11,746 nt of DNA from NCBI GenBank assembly GCA_028679985.1, contig JAJRAH010000152.1, forward strand, positions 1-11,746, given 5' to 3'. The translations under genes and the position numbers were made by a program. Shown here in pieces: positions 1 through 7,382 of this stretch. The DNA is from Methanomassiliicoccales archaeon (lineage in GTDB: Archaea > Thermoplasmatota > Thermoplasmata > Methanomassiliicoccales > JACIVX01). The notes under the pieces are model-generated. The model did no database searches, was not told the origin of the DNA, and was given only the letters and a program-made list of their open reading frames with translations. How positions within the stretch are numbered: position 1 is the first letter of the stretch; each line of letters opens with the position of its first letter.

Positions 1-689
1 GGCATCTTGACTCCGAACGCGAAGAACAGCGCACCAAATGCCGCGATCTGGAAGATCTCGCCGAAGCCCGGCGAGACACTCGCGATATCGATCATGCTGA
101 AGGAGGCGTAGCCAAGCGCCGGTTGCGCCTCGAAGTACAGCGCCATTATCGTGATCAGCATAGCGAGGCTCGCGACGTGGGTGTATATGAAGAACTTGAT
201 CGAGGCGTACTCCTTTCTCGGACCGCCCCAGATGGCGATGAGGAAGTACATCGGAATGAGGACGATCTCCCAGAAAACATAGAACAGGAAGTAGTCGAGG
301 GATGTGAAGACTCCTAGAACGCCTACGTCCAAGATAAGCATCAATCCCATGTACTCCTTGGTCCTGTTTTCCACGTCCCATGAGAACAAGATGGCGAGGA
401 AGCACAGCAGGGCGGTCAGGAATACCATGAGAATGCTTATTCCGTCGACGCCGAGCGTGAAAGATATTCCCAGGCTCGGGATCCATTCATAGCTTTCCAT
501 GAACTGATACGATCCGATGTCGAGGGAGAAGCTCCCTAGGAGGAGCAAAGAGAGGACGAGCGATATCCCGGAGAAGATCAGCGCCAACATCTTGGCGGCC
601 TTGACGTTCTTGCCGGAAAGGAAGACGAGTATCGCCCCTATGAGGGGGAAGAGAATGATTAGCGTAAGAATCGGGACATCCTCTAGCAT
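1..689 (-). CDS. nuoM: Complex I proton-pumping subunit M (NuoM/FpoM), 3' end cut by window edge
   Basis: This is an antiporter-like membrane subunit of the respiratory complex I family. It forms one of the proton channels of the membrane arm. The first 229 residues are visible and the frame stays open to base 1, so roughly the second half is missing. The start ATG (689-687) lies 4 bp after the nuoL stop and is preceded by GGTGA with 4-nt spacing. The protein is very hydrophobic. It has the FWE motif (Glu141, matching E. coli NuoM Glu144 by its position in the fifth helix) and ends in the AFGVKM stretch (Lys228, matching the conserved channel lysine near E. coli Lys234). Both proton-path residues are therefore intact. 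An Mrp antiporter subunit is a formal alternative, but the surrounding nuo genes argue for NuoM. Confidence 0.93.
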   Translation of the reverse strand, partial: MLEDVPILTLIILFPLIGAILVFLSGKNVKAAKMLALIFSGISLVLSLLLLGSFSLDIGSYQFMESYEWIPSLGISFTLGVDGISILMVFLTALLCFLAILFSWDVENRTKEYMGLMLILDVGVLGVFTSLDYFLFYVFWEIVLIPMYFLIAIWGGPRKEYASIKFFIYTHVASLAMLITIMALYFEAQPALGYASFSMIDIASVSPGFGEIFQIAAFGALFFAFGVKM

Positions 690-693
690 GGCA

Positions 694-2658
694 TCACCTG
701 AACCCTCCCAAGAGATACAGGAGCACGAGTATGACCGCTATTCCGGCGATTATGAAGGTCGCGTAACTTTGGACATGACCTGTCTGTATCCTACGGACGT
801 AGTCTCCTGCCGTCGCGAGGACGAAGCTTATCCCGTTGACGATGCCGTCGATCACTTTCTGATCTATCCAGTCGATGATGAGTGAGAAACCGTATACGAT
901 CTTCTCAGCAAAAGCATCATACCCAGCCGTGAACCCATACCGTTTGATAAGCAGACTGTAAAGGGACCGTGTTGCCTGAGTCGATACGAAAACGTCCGAT
1001 GATATCCTCTTCTTGTAATACACCAAGTACGCGAGCCCAAGCCCCGACACAGCGACAATGATCGATACGTAGGTCAGCGGATCGGTGAATGTCTCCATCA
1101 ACATCTCGCCGGCCTGGAGCGCGTGTGACTCCTCGAAGAATACCGTCCCGCCAAATCCGTCCCCGACGAACAGCACAAGGAACGACGCGGCCGCGAAGAC
1201 GGACAGGATGACGAGGGGGACGGTCATTATCTTCGGAGACTCGTGTGCGTGCTGCGAGGCCTCGCCAGGCTCCCCCTTGAAAGTCATGAACCAGAGCCTG
1301 AACATGTAGAATGCGGTCATGAATGCGGTGGCGATCCCGAGGACGTACAAGAGTACGAAGACCCAGCTCAGCGAGCCCGCGTTCCAGACGACGGCCAGTA
1401 CCTCATCCTTGCTCCAGAAACCGCTGAACGGGGGTATGCCGGATATGGATAGAGCTCCGATGAGCATCGTGAAAGACGTGAGCTTCATCGTCTTGCCTAA
1501 ACCGCCCATCAAACGCATATCTTCCGTGCCGACGGCGTGTATCACGCTCCCGGCGCACAAGAACAACAACGCCTTGAAAAACGCATGATTCATCAGGTGG
1601 AACATCGAGGAAGTGTAGCCCTCGGATCCCATCGCGCTGAAGAAGAGGTATCCGCCCGCACCGAGCGCCAGCATCATATAACCAAGCTGGCTGATCGTGG
1701 AATATGCGAGGACGCGCTTTATGTTCGGTGAGTTCAGTGCCATCGTGGCAGCCATGAAGGCCGTCACACCGCCGATGATTGCGACGACCATGAGCGTCTC
1801 AGGAGTCTGGACGAACAGCGGGAATGATCTCGCGACGAGGTAGACACCAGCCTTGACCATCGTGGCCGCATGAATGAGTGCGGAGACGGTCGTGGGGCCT
1901 TCCATCGCGTCCGGCAGCCAATCGTGCAACGGAAACTGCGCGCTCTTGCCGATGGCACCTCCGAAGATGAAGAAAGTCGCCAACGTGAGGAGGCCGAGGT
2001 CGCTGCCCGAGACCTCCATCGAGAAGAGGTCCCGGAAATTCAGCGTCTTGAACGTTGTGAAAAGGATGATGATCCCGATCATGAACATGATGTCGCCGAC
2101 TCTAGTCACGATAAATGCCTTCTTCGCGGCCGAAGCCGCGGACGGCTTGTGATGCCAGAATCCGATCAACAGGTAGGAGCAAAGACCGACAAGCTCCCAG
2201 AAGATGAACATCTCGAGGTAGTTGTTGGCGAGTACGAGACCGAGCATCACTCCGACGAAGAGGGATATCTCGGTGTAGTACCTCCTCTTCCTCCCGCCCT
2301 CGTCGCCCATGTAAGCGATTGAGTAGATTATGACGAGAGTCGAGACGATGGACACGACCATCAGCATCAGTGCAGTCAGCTGGTCGATGTATATCCCGAT
2401 CTCGAACTTGTAGGTCGAGGTGAGACTGATCCACGTCCCTGACTGCTCGTAGACGCCATCCACGATGCCGTCGGCGGCGTCGAATGAGCCGTCAAGGACC
2501 GACACCACGATGAGCAACGACAGAACGAACGATACGGCGGATGCTCCGATCGCGATGTATCCTCCGCCCTGCTTCATCTTTTTTCCGAGGAGGCCAATCA
2601 CGACCGCCGCAACAAGAGGGAGGACAGGAATCAGCCAGGCGAGATCCACTGATTGCAT
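694..2658 (-). CDS. nuoL: Complex I proton-pumping subunit L (NuoL/FpoL)
   Basis: This is the distal antiporter-like subunit of the complex I membrane arm, 654 residues, the usual length for NuoL. Motifs in order: FWELVGLCSYLLIGFW with Glu155; GKSAQFPLHDWLPDAM (from about residue 237, with Lys238); the following GPTTVSALIHAATMVKAG (about 254-271), the hallmark of the proton-conducting family; FFKALLFL with Lys362; and GFWSKDEV with Lys417. The C-terminal part (about 525-654) has charged amphipathic stretches and a final membrane helix, as expected for the long lateral helix of NuoL that NuoM and NuoN lack. The start ATG lies 1 bp after the nuoK stop (TGAGATG) behind GAGGTGGTGA. It is co-transcribed with nuoK and nuoM. 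Confidence 0.96.
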   Translation of the reverse strand: MQSVDLAWLIPVLPLVAAVVIGLLGKKMKQGGGYIAIGASAVSFVLSLLIVVSVLDGSFDAADGIVDGVYEQSGTWISLTSTYKFEIGIYIDQLTALMLMVVSIVSTLVIIYSIAYMGDEGGRKRRYYTEISLFVGVMLGLVLANNYLEMFIFWELVGLCSYLLIGFWHHKPSAASAAKKAFIVTRVGDIMFMIGIIILFTTFKTLNFRDLFSMEVSGSDLGLLTLATFFIFGGAIGKSAQFPLHDWLPDAMEGPTTVSALIHAATMVKAGVYLVARSFPLFVQTPETLMVVAIIGGVTAFMAATMALNSPNIKRVLAYSTISQLGYMMLALGAGGYLFFSAMGSEGYTSSMFHLMNHAFFKALLFLCAGSVIHAVGTEDMRLMGGLGKTMKLTSFTMLIGALSISGIPPFSGFWSKDEVLAVVWNAGSLSWVFVLLYVLGIATAFMTAFYMFRLWFMTFKGEPGEASQHAHESPKIMTVPLVILSVFAAASFLVLFVGDGFGGTVFFEESHALQAGEMLMETFTDPLTYVSIIVAVSGLGLAYLVYYKKRISSDVFVSTQATRSLYSLLIKRYGFTAGYDAFAEKIVYGFSLIIDWIDQKVIDGIVNGISFVLATAGDYVRRIQTGHVQSYATFIIAGIAVILVLLYLLGGFR

Positions 2659-2659
2659 C

Positions 2660-2962
2660 TCACCACCTCAGTATGTGTATGTCTTCCAGGTCGATCGTCT
2701 CCCTCGTTTTCAGCAGATTCAGCAATATCGCTAGACCGACGGCCACTTCCGCCGCGGCAATGGCTATCGAGAACAATGCAAAGACCTGTCCTCTGACATC
2801 GTTGAAGAATGATGAGAAGGCTACGAAGTTGATGTTCGCCGCGTTGAGCATGATCTCGATGGACATGAGGACGACGATCGTGTTGCGCCTGGTGAGCGCG
2901 CCGTATGCTCCGAGCGAGAAGAGTATCGCTGACAGGGCGAGGAAGTACTCGATCGGTATCAT
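2660..2962 (-). CDS. nuoK: Complex I membrane subunit K (NuoK/FpoK)
   Basis: This is a small three-helix membrane subunit of complex I (100 residues, the standard size) lying in the proton-translocation chain between H/J and the antiporter subunits. The two membrane glutamates needed for coupling in E. coli NuoK are present at exactly the same numbers: Glu36 in MSIEIMLNAANINFVAF and Glu72 in AAAEVAVGLAI. The start ATG overlaps the stop of the upstream J C-terminal gene as ATGA (4-bp overlap). It has a strong GGAGG site 7 nt upstream, inside the end of that gene. This layout implies translational coupling. Confidence 0.96.
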   Translation of the reverse strand: MIPIEYFLALSAILFSLGAYGALTRRNTIVVLMSIEIMLNAANINFVAFSSFFNDVRGQVFALFSIAIAAAEVAVGLAILLNLLKTRETIDLEDIHILRW

Positions 2963-3189
2963 TTCTCATCCTCCTTCGCGAGGAAGACCCCGCCGAGCAT
3001 CGCTGTGAACATGACGAGTCCGATCACCAGGAAGGCAATGCCGTAGTCGTCGAACAGTGCACCAGCTACCTCCTCGGTGCCTATTTGAGAGATGTCTCCG
3101 GCATGCCAGTTGACGACCAATAGGGAGCCCAGAACGATGACAAGCAACACGGCGGTGGCCGCCAACGACGCGAGCGTGTGCTTATTCAC
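2959..3189 (-). CDS. nuoJ: Complex I subunit J, C-terminal half (split NuoJ/FpoJ)
   Basis: This small membrane protein of 76 residues corresponds to the last part of NuoJ. It has one hydrophobic helix near residues 8-30 and a second, GIAFLVIGLVMFTAMLGG, which matches the final NuoJ helix, followed by a charged tail (KEDEK). Together with the upstream gene (88 residues) it makes about 164 residues, close to a normal single-chain NuoJ. The start is ambiguous. GTG at 3189 is preferred because GGGGGTGA lies 5 nt before it; a GTG at 3198 would add three residues but sits on top of that site. It overlaps the N-terminal half by 8 bp in a different frame, so the two cannot be one continuous chain without a frameshift. 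Confidence 0.85.
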   Translation of the reverse strand: MNKHTLASLAATAVLLVIVLGSLLVVNWHAGDISQIGTEEVAGALFDDYGIAFLVIGLVMFTAMLGGVFLAKEDEK

Positions 3190-3448
3190 ACTTGTCACCC
3201 CCCGACAACTTCCTCTTCGTGAGCATGATACCGAAAAGGATCAGGACGGTGACGGCACCTACGTAGATGAGGATCTGGATGATTGCGACATACTCGGCAC
3301 TCAAGAAGATGAAGGTGATCGCGACGCCCAAGAAGGTAAGGGCAAGGTACATCAGGCTCCTGACAACCTCCTTCGAGAATATGACCGCGACAGCCGCGGC
3401 CACCGTGATGAAGGCGAATATCAGGAAGAACAACATGTCGAGATCCAT
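3182..3448 (-). CDS. nuoJ: Complex I subunit J, N-terminal half (split NuoJ/FpoJ)
   Basis: This is the first three helices of the membrane subunit J, 88 residues. The segment SAEYVAIIQILIYVGAVTVL (about residues 50-69) is the conserved NuoJ helix that undergoes shape changes during coupling in complex I structures. The start ATG at 3448 shares its A with the nuoI stop (TGATG) and lies 5 nt after GGAGGTG. An upstream in-frame extension to 3517 would read through nuoI sequence and is rejected. The gene ends in TAA inside the start of the C-terminal half, so subunit J is made as two chains. I recall similar J splitting in other archaeal complex I clusters, so this is probably a lineage trait rather than a broken gene. 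Confidence 0.9.
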   Translation of the reverse strand: MDLDMLFFLIFAFITVAAAVAVIFSKEVVRSLMYLALTFLGVAITFIFLSAEYVAIIQILIYVGAVTVLILFGIMLTKRKLSGGDKCE

Positions 3449-4185
3449 CACAGCACCTCCTTCATCGTCAATGCGTCTCTCGGGCAGTTCTCGACGCATT
3501 GCTCGCAGCCAACGCACTTCGAAAAGTCAAACTTGGGTCTTTTAATCGGCTTGCCCTTATCGCTCACTCCGACTTGAATCATTTCGACCGCGAAAGCGGG
3601 GCATATCTTCGCGCACCTGGCGCAACCTATGCACTTCGCGTCGGAAAGCTCAGGCCTGTCCTTTCCCTCGCGCCCCGGCTCCTTCTCCCCGACGCCTCTC
3701 TTCAGCTCCGAAGGGAGCACTTCGACGATGCTTACCTCGTATCCTGGTTTGTACTCATGTTGCAATTCGAATGGATCATATATGAGATCCTGTCTCGTGT
3801 ACGCGGCGAGTTCGTACTCGGGAGTGACTATCATCGCATTCTTGGGGCAGTATTCCGCACAATAGCCGCACATCATGCATCTGCCGATATTCATCTGAGG
3901 TCGCCTCATCTTCCCGTGCTGCTCGTCCTCGACCTCGACAAGTTCGATGCAGCCAGTGGGACATATGCGCATGCATATTCCACATCCAATGCAGCGCTCA
4001 ATGACAAGACCCGGTCGTCCCCTGTAGTTGTCCGGAAGCTCGAGCTTCTCCCAAGGATATAGGACAGTGTCCGGGCGGTGAACGGTCGCTCTGACTGTCT
4101 CTTTCAGAGTGGCGTACATCGGCCTGAAGACGTAGCACGAGAGTTTCGGGGTCCTCTTTTTTCCCTTCTTCGTCTTCTCAGCCAA
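3448..4185 (-). CDS. nuoI: Complex I iron-sulfur subunit I (NuoI/FpoI) with an extra C-terminal 2[4Fe-4S] domain
   Basis: This is the ferredoxin-like subunit that passes electrons along the peripheral arm toward NuoB cluster N2. The first half is ordinary NuoI: an amphipathic segment (about 20-45), then CIGCGICMRICP (Cys65/68/71/75) and CMMCGYCAEYCP (Cys103/106/109/113). A charged linker (about 145-180) follows, and then an unusual second pair, CIGCARCAKICP (Cys185/188/191/195) and CVGCEQCVENCP (Cys224/227/230/234). The 245-residue protein thus has four complete CxxCxxCxxxCP motifs where the family normally has two. It may take electrons directly from a soluble ferredoxin; that is inference. 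The start is TTG (4185), directly abutting the nuoH stop, with GGGGTGG 7-8 nt upstream. The next ATG, at residue 23, would cut the membrane-facing segment. Confidence 0.93.
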   Translation of the reverse strand: MAEKTKKGKKRTPKLSCYVFRPMYATLKETVRATVHRPDTVLYPWEKLELPDNYRGRPGLVIERCIGCGICMRICPTGCIELVEVEDEQHGKMRRPQMNIGRCMMCGYCAEYCPKNAMIVTPEYELAAYTRQDLIYDPFELQHEYKPGYEVSIVEVLPSELKRGVGEKEPGREGKDRPELSDAKCIGCARCAKICPAFAVEMIQVGVSDKGKPIKRPKFDFSKCVGCEQCVENCPRDALTMKEVL

Positions 4186-5259
4186 CTAGATCCACCCCAG
4201 AGTCTTGATCGCAACCGCGATGACTATGTTGACCATCGCCAGAGGAAGCAGGCGTTTCCACCCGATGTTCAGAATCTGATCGATTCGGACCCTAGTCAAC
4301 GAGCCCCTTAGCCAGATGAACACGAAGAACACAATGAATACTTTGATCAAGAACCACAACTCCGGCGGAAGGAATGGACCGTTCCACCCGCCAAGAAAGA
4401 GAAGGACAGCTACGGCGGCCCCTGCATAGCCTCTGAAATACTCCGCGAGCATGAGAAGGCCGAATCTCATTCCGCCATATTCCGTCCACCAGCCTTCGAC
4501 CAGCTCAGCCTCCGCCTCCGGCAAATCGAACGGAATCCGTTCTACCTCTGCAACGATGGCGATCATGAAAACGATGAACCCTATGAACTGGGGGATGATG
4601 AACCATACCGAGTTCTCCTGGGCCATCACGATCTCGCCGACGTTCAGGCTCCCTGCGAGCAACACGACTCCGACCATAGACAACAGGAGCGGGATCTCGT
4701 ACGAGATCAGCTGCGCGGCCGACCGCATCCCTCCGATCAGCGAATACTTGTTGTTCGAGGCCCAACCGCCCAGAAGAATCGCGAATGGTGTTATGCTGAA
4801 GACTGCGAAGATGAACAGCAACCCTATGTCGAGGTCCGTCATGTAGAACCGGTCGCTGAGAGGAATGGCGACGAGGAGGAGAATGGAGGATCCAATCATT
4901 ATCACCGGAGCCCAGTTATAGGGCGTCTTGTCGGCCTTCTCGGGTATGATGTACTCCTTGAGAAGGGTCTTCAGACCGTCGGCGATGTTCTGGAAGTATC
5001 CGGCGGGTCCCACGACCATGGCGCCTCTTCGATCCATGAGACGCCCGAGCGTCTTTCGCTCCTGCCAAATCATCGTTATCGCAACTATGAAGCCGACAGC
5101 CAGGAGCACGATCGATTCTCCAAGCAATGTCAGGAACTTTATGACGTCGGGGCTACCTAGCCACCCCGCAAGACCGTGAAAGCCAAGCCAGTTGAGTAGC
5201 CAATTCACTATGCCGACGAGCCAAGAAACGATTCCCTCCGTGAACTGGTACAGATCCAT
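4186..5259 (-). CDS. nuoH: Complex I membrane subunit H (NuoH/FpoH)
   Basis: This membrane subunit, with subunits B and D, forms the quinone (or methanophenazine) entry chamber and starts the proton chain. It has 357 residues, slightly longer than average because of a hydrophobic N-terminal 40 residues. Signature stretches are ERKTLGRLMDRRG (67-79) followed by GYFQNIADGLKTLLKE, and VERIPFDLPEAEAELVEG (239-256) followed by WWTEYGGMRFG. These acidic loops match the conserved NuoH loops facing the Q site. The ATG start lies 4 bp after the nuoD stop behind GGTGA. The stop is immediately followed by the nuoI start codon. Confidence 0.96.
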   Translation of the reverse strand: MDLYQFTEGIVSWLVGIVNWLLNWLGFHGLAGWLGSPDVIKFLTLLGESIVLLAVGFIVAITMIWQERKTLGRLMDRRGAMVVGPAGYFQNIADGLKTLLKEYIIPEKADKTPYNWAPVIMIGSSILLLVAIPLSDRFYMTDLDIGLLFIFAVFSITPFAILLGGWASNNKYSLIGGMRSAAQLISYEIPLLLSMVGVVLLAGSLNVGEIVMAQENSVWFIIPQFIGFIVFMIAIVAEVERIPFDLPEAEAELVEGWWTEYGGMRFGLLMLAEYFRGYAGAAVAVLLFLGGWNGPFLPPELWFLIKVFIVFFVFIWLRGSLTRVRIDQILNIGWKRLLPLAMVNIVIAVAIKTLGWI

Positions 5260-5263
5260 GGCC

Positions 5264-6346
5264 TCACCTGTCGGTTTCTCCGAGACACATGTCGACCGAC
5301 CCCATGATCGATGGGACGTCTGCGACTTTGTAACCTCTCAGCATGATCGGTACGGCGGAGACGGTCACGAATATCGGGCTGCGGACCTTCAACCTGTATG
5401 GCTTGTCGGTGCCATTGCCGATGACATACATCAGGCCCTCGCCCCTTGGGTCCTCGACTCTTGCATAGGCGGTCTTCTTCGGTGCGTTCCTTGGAGCCTT
5501 CACTCGTATCGGTCCGGCGGGCATCTTCTTGAGCGCCTCCCGGACGATTTGGCAGCTCATCCGCATCTCGTCCATGCGTACTCTGTACCTTGCGTAGCAG
5601 TCGCAATCGGGATGCGTGCATATCTCCCAGTCAAGCTCGTCATATACGGAGTATGGATCGTGTTTGCGCAGGTCGATCTTCACCCCGCTTCCCCTCAGGG
5701 TCGCACCCGTGACTCCCAAGTTCATGCCATCGGCAGGCTTCAGAATGCCGATGCCCCGCGTCCTCATCAGGAAGATCTCACTGCCATCGAATATCTCCTC
5801 ATACTCGTCGATCTTCTTCTCGAAGTAGTCGAGCGCCCTGAGGCAGTCCCTCTCGAAATCCGGAGGCAGGTCATTTCTTACGCCGCCAATCCGCGGGTAA
5901 TTATAGGTCATTCTTGCCCCGGTCACGCTTTGCAGCAAATCTAGGAACAGCTCTCTCTCTCTCATGCAGTAGACGAACGCTGTCAGCAAGCCAAGATCGG
6001 TACCATATGCTGCAATCCACATCAGGTGAGAGGCTATCCTCTGGAGCTCGAGGACAACGACGCGAATGTACTCGGCTCGCTCCGGGACCTCGATGCCCAT
6101 CAGATCCTCTATAGTCAGACAATAAAGGTGGCTCCACGTCATAGAAGACCCGTAGCACAAGCGGTCGGACAGAGGTATGATCTGAGGATACGTGCGGTAC
6201 TCGGTCAGCTTCTCCCAACCACGGTGGAGATAACCGATGACCGGTTCCGCATCCAATATCGTCTCGCCCTCGACTTTGACCCTCAGATTCCATAGTCCGT
6301 GGGTCATCGGATGCTGAGGCCCCATGTTGATCCACATCTCGGCCAT
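5264..6346 (-). CDS. nuoD: Complex I 49-kDa subunit D (NuoD/FpoD)
   Basis: This is the peripheral-arm subunit derived from the NiFe-hydrogenase large subunit, 360 residues. It binds the quinone head group together with NuoB. GPQHPMTHG (9-17) supplies His16 and RLCYGS supplies Tyr65; these align with Thermus Nqo4 His38 and Tyr87, the two residues that contact the quinone head. Further signatures are GYLHRGWEK (38-46) and the C-terminal GSVDMCLGETDR (349-360). The CxxC pairs that hold Ni-Fe in hydrogenases are absent, so this is not an Ech/Mbh-type hydrogenase. An uncommon CTHPDCDC stretch (243-250) stands where other NuoD proteins have a Gly/Asn-rich loop before (D)CYxRY. The gene is separate from nuoC (2-bp gap). 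ATG 6346 is chosen; ATG 6337 is also possible. Confidence 0.96.
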   Translation of the reverse strand: MAEMWINMGPQHPMTHGLWNLRVKVEGETILDAEPVIGYLHRGWEKLTEYRTYPQIIPLSDRLCYGSSMTWSHLYCLTIEDLMGIEVPERAEYIRVVVLELQRIASHLMWIAAYGTDLGLLTAFVYCMRERELFLDLLQSVTGARMTYNYPRIGGVRNDLPPDFERDCLRALDYFEKKIDEYEEIFDGSEIFLMRTRGIGILKPADGMNLGVTGATLRGSGVKIDLRKHDPYSVYDELDWEICTHPDCDCYARYRVRMDEMRMSCQIVREALKKMPAGPIRVKAPRNAPKKTAYARVEDPRGEGLMYVIGNGTDKPYRLKVRSPIFVTVSAVPIMLRGYKVADVPSIMGSVDMCLGETDR

Positions 6347-6348
6347 CC

Positions 6349-6819
6349 TCAGCGCCCCCTCAACTTGAATTCCTTCCTGAACGGATAATATCCCAAATCA
6401 GAGGGCAGCAGCAGTCTCTCCAACTTCGGATGGTTCTTGAAGCGGATGCCGAACAATTCAAAGGCCTCTCTTTCGTGCCAGTTCGCGCCTTCCCATATCG
6501 CAGTAACGGAGTCCACCTCGGCGTCGTCAATAGGGACGTCCACCGTGACCTCAATCATGCACCCGTTCGCATATGAAGAGACGTGATAGACGACTTCCAG
6601 GTGATCGACCTTGTCAACCCCGGTAACGCAAGAGATATGCTCGAAGCTCAGACCGTTCTTGAGATGTTCGCATAGCGAGTAGACGGCTTTTCTCGTTGCT
6701 CTGGCAGCGATCCTTCTCGCCCCGACCACGCCGACCGTCACACCATCTGGAAAACTCTCCTTTATGGCATCGACAATTGCCTCTTCCGAGAGTTTCGTGG
6801 TCGGCTCGTCGCTAGGCAG
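6349..6819 (-). CDS. nuoC: Complex I 30-kDa subunit C (NuoC/FpoC), probable CTG start
   Basis: This peripheral-arm scaffold subunit lies next to NuoD. The C-terminal signature is clear: WHEREAFELFGIRFKNHP (about residues 115-132), then LERLLLPSDLGYYPFRKEF, the complex I 30-kDa motif with its WxG.PxRKD-type ending modified. The start is unusual. Between the in-frame stop at 6822-6820 and GTG 6741 there is no ATG, GTG or TTG, yet this stretch encodes SEEAIVDAIKESFPDG, which looks like the normal NuoC N-terminal helix. The first codon after the stop, CTG (6819-6817), lies 4 nt after GAGGTGA, the same spacing as at nuoM and nuoH. Starting there gives 156 residues. Starting at GTG 6741 gives 130 residues and leaves no ribosome site at a sensible distance. 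The gene identity is secure; the CTG start is inferred. Confidence 0.93.
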   Translation of the reverse strand: MPSDEPTTKLSEEAIVDAIKESFPDGVTVGVVGARRIAARATRKAVYSLCEHLKNGLSFEHISCVTGVDKVDHLEVVYHVSSYANGCMIEVTVDVPIDDAEVDSVTAIWEGANWHEREAFELFGIRFKNHPKLERLLLPSDLGYYPFRKEFKLRGR

Positions 6820-6828
6820 TCAATCACC

Positions 6829-7359
6829 TCAATCTTCCAGGAACGTCCCTTTCATCTCAGCCCTTATCTTGTCTTGAAGCTTCATGAATCCATCCAGCAT
6901 TGCCTCCGGCCTTGGTGGGCACCCTGGGATGTAAATATCCACAGGGATGAAAGTGTCAAGCCCCTGAACAACATTATACGAGTCGTACCACGGACCGCCG
7001 GAAATGGCACATTCGCCCATGGCGACGACCCACTTGGGCTCCGGCATCTGTTCGTAGAGTCTTCTGAGATCGGGTCTGAGCTTCGTCGTCACCCAACCGT
7101 TCACAAGAAGGACGTCGCACTGCCGAGGGGATGACCGAAACACGAATCCGAAGCGCTCAGCGTCGAACCTCGCCGCAGAGGCCGCCGCCATCTCCAATGC
7201 ACAGCAGGCGATGCCGAAGTGAAGGGGAAATAGCGAGTTCCTGAGCGCCCAGCTCCATATGGGGAGGGTAAGCTTGTCAACGGCTCTCTTGACCCCTGAA
7301 GCGCGGACTACCTCATCGAATAACTCGGAAGACCACTTCATGAACTCCTTCGCGCTCAT
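6829..7359 (-). CDS. nuoB: Complex I N2-cluster subunit B (NuoB/FpoB)
   Basis: This subunit carries the terminal [4Fe-4S] cluster N2, which reduces the membrane electron carrier. The four ligands are visible with numbering from ATG 7359: Cys52-Cys53 in GIACCALEMAA, Cys117 in GECAISGG and Cys147 in PGCPPRPEAMLDG. NGWVTTKL and NVVQGLDTFIPVDIYIPG are also typical. The protein is 176 residues, the usual length. The start is uncertain. ATG 7359 has no Shine-Dalgarno and stands 23 bp after the nuoA stop. A strong GGAGGAGGT in the nuoA tail points instead to CTG 7386, which overlaps the nuoA stop as CTGA (185 residues). ATG 7341 (AAGGAG 3 nt before) is a third option. Upstream codons beyond 7386 are nuoA sequence in another frame. 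Confidence 0.95.
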   Translation of the reverse strand: MSAKEFMKWSSELFDEVVRASGVKRAVDKLTLPIWSWALRNSLFPLHFGIACCALEMAAASAARFDAERFGFVFRSSPRQCDVLLVNGWVTTKLRPDLRRLYEQMPEPKWVVAMGECAISGGPWYDSYNVVQGLDTFIPVDIYIPGCPPRPEAMLDGFMKLQDKIRAEMKGTFLED

Positions 7360-7382
7360 GGCTATGGCGTTCGGAGCCAGAC

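Noticed and set aside
3449..3517. 23-residue N-terminal extension of the J N-terminal gene
   Set aside because: It reads nuoI codons in another frame; ATG 3448 has a perfect GGAGGTG at 5-nt spacing and gives a normal membrane-first N-terminus.
3092..4062. Plus-strand frames of 161 and 187 residues across nuoJ/nuoI
   Set aside because: Both are shadows of the minus-strand genes; no motif, no promoter and no ribosome site.
5192..5944. A 250-residue plus-strand open frame across nuoH/nuoD
   Set aside because: It is antisense to two clearly identified genes; composition (His/Arg/Asp-rich) is typical of a shadow frame in GC-rich DNA.
5264..6346. Possibility that the cluster is an Ech/Mbh-type membrane hydrogenase rather than complex I
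   Set aside because: The large-subunit homologue lacks both Ni-Fe CxxC pairs and has the quinone-site His/Tyr; the full NuoA-M set, including A, J and K, is present.
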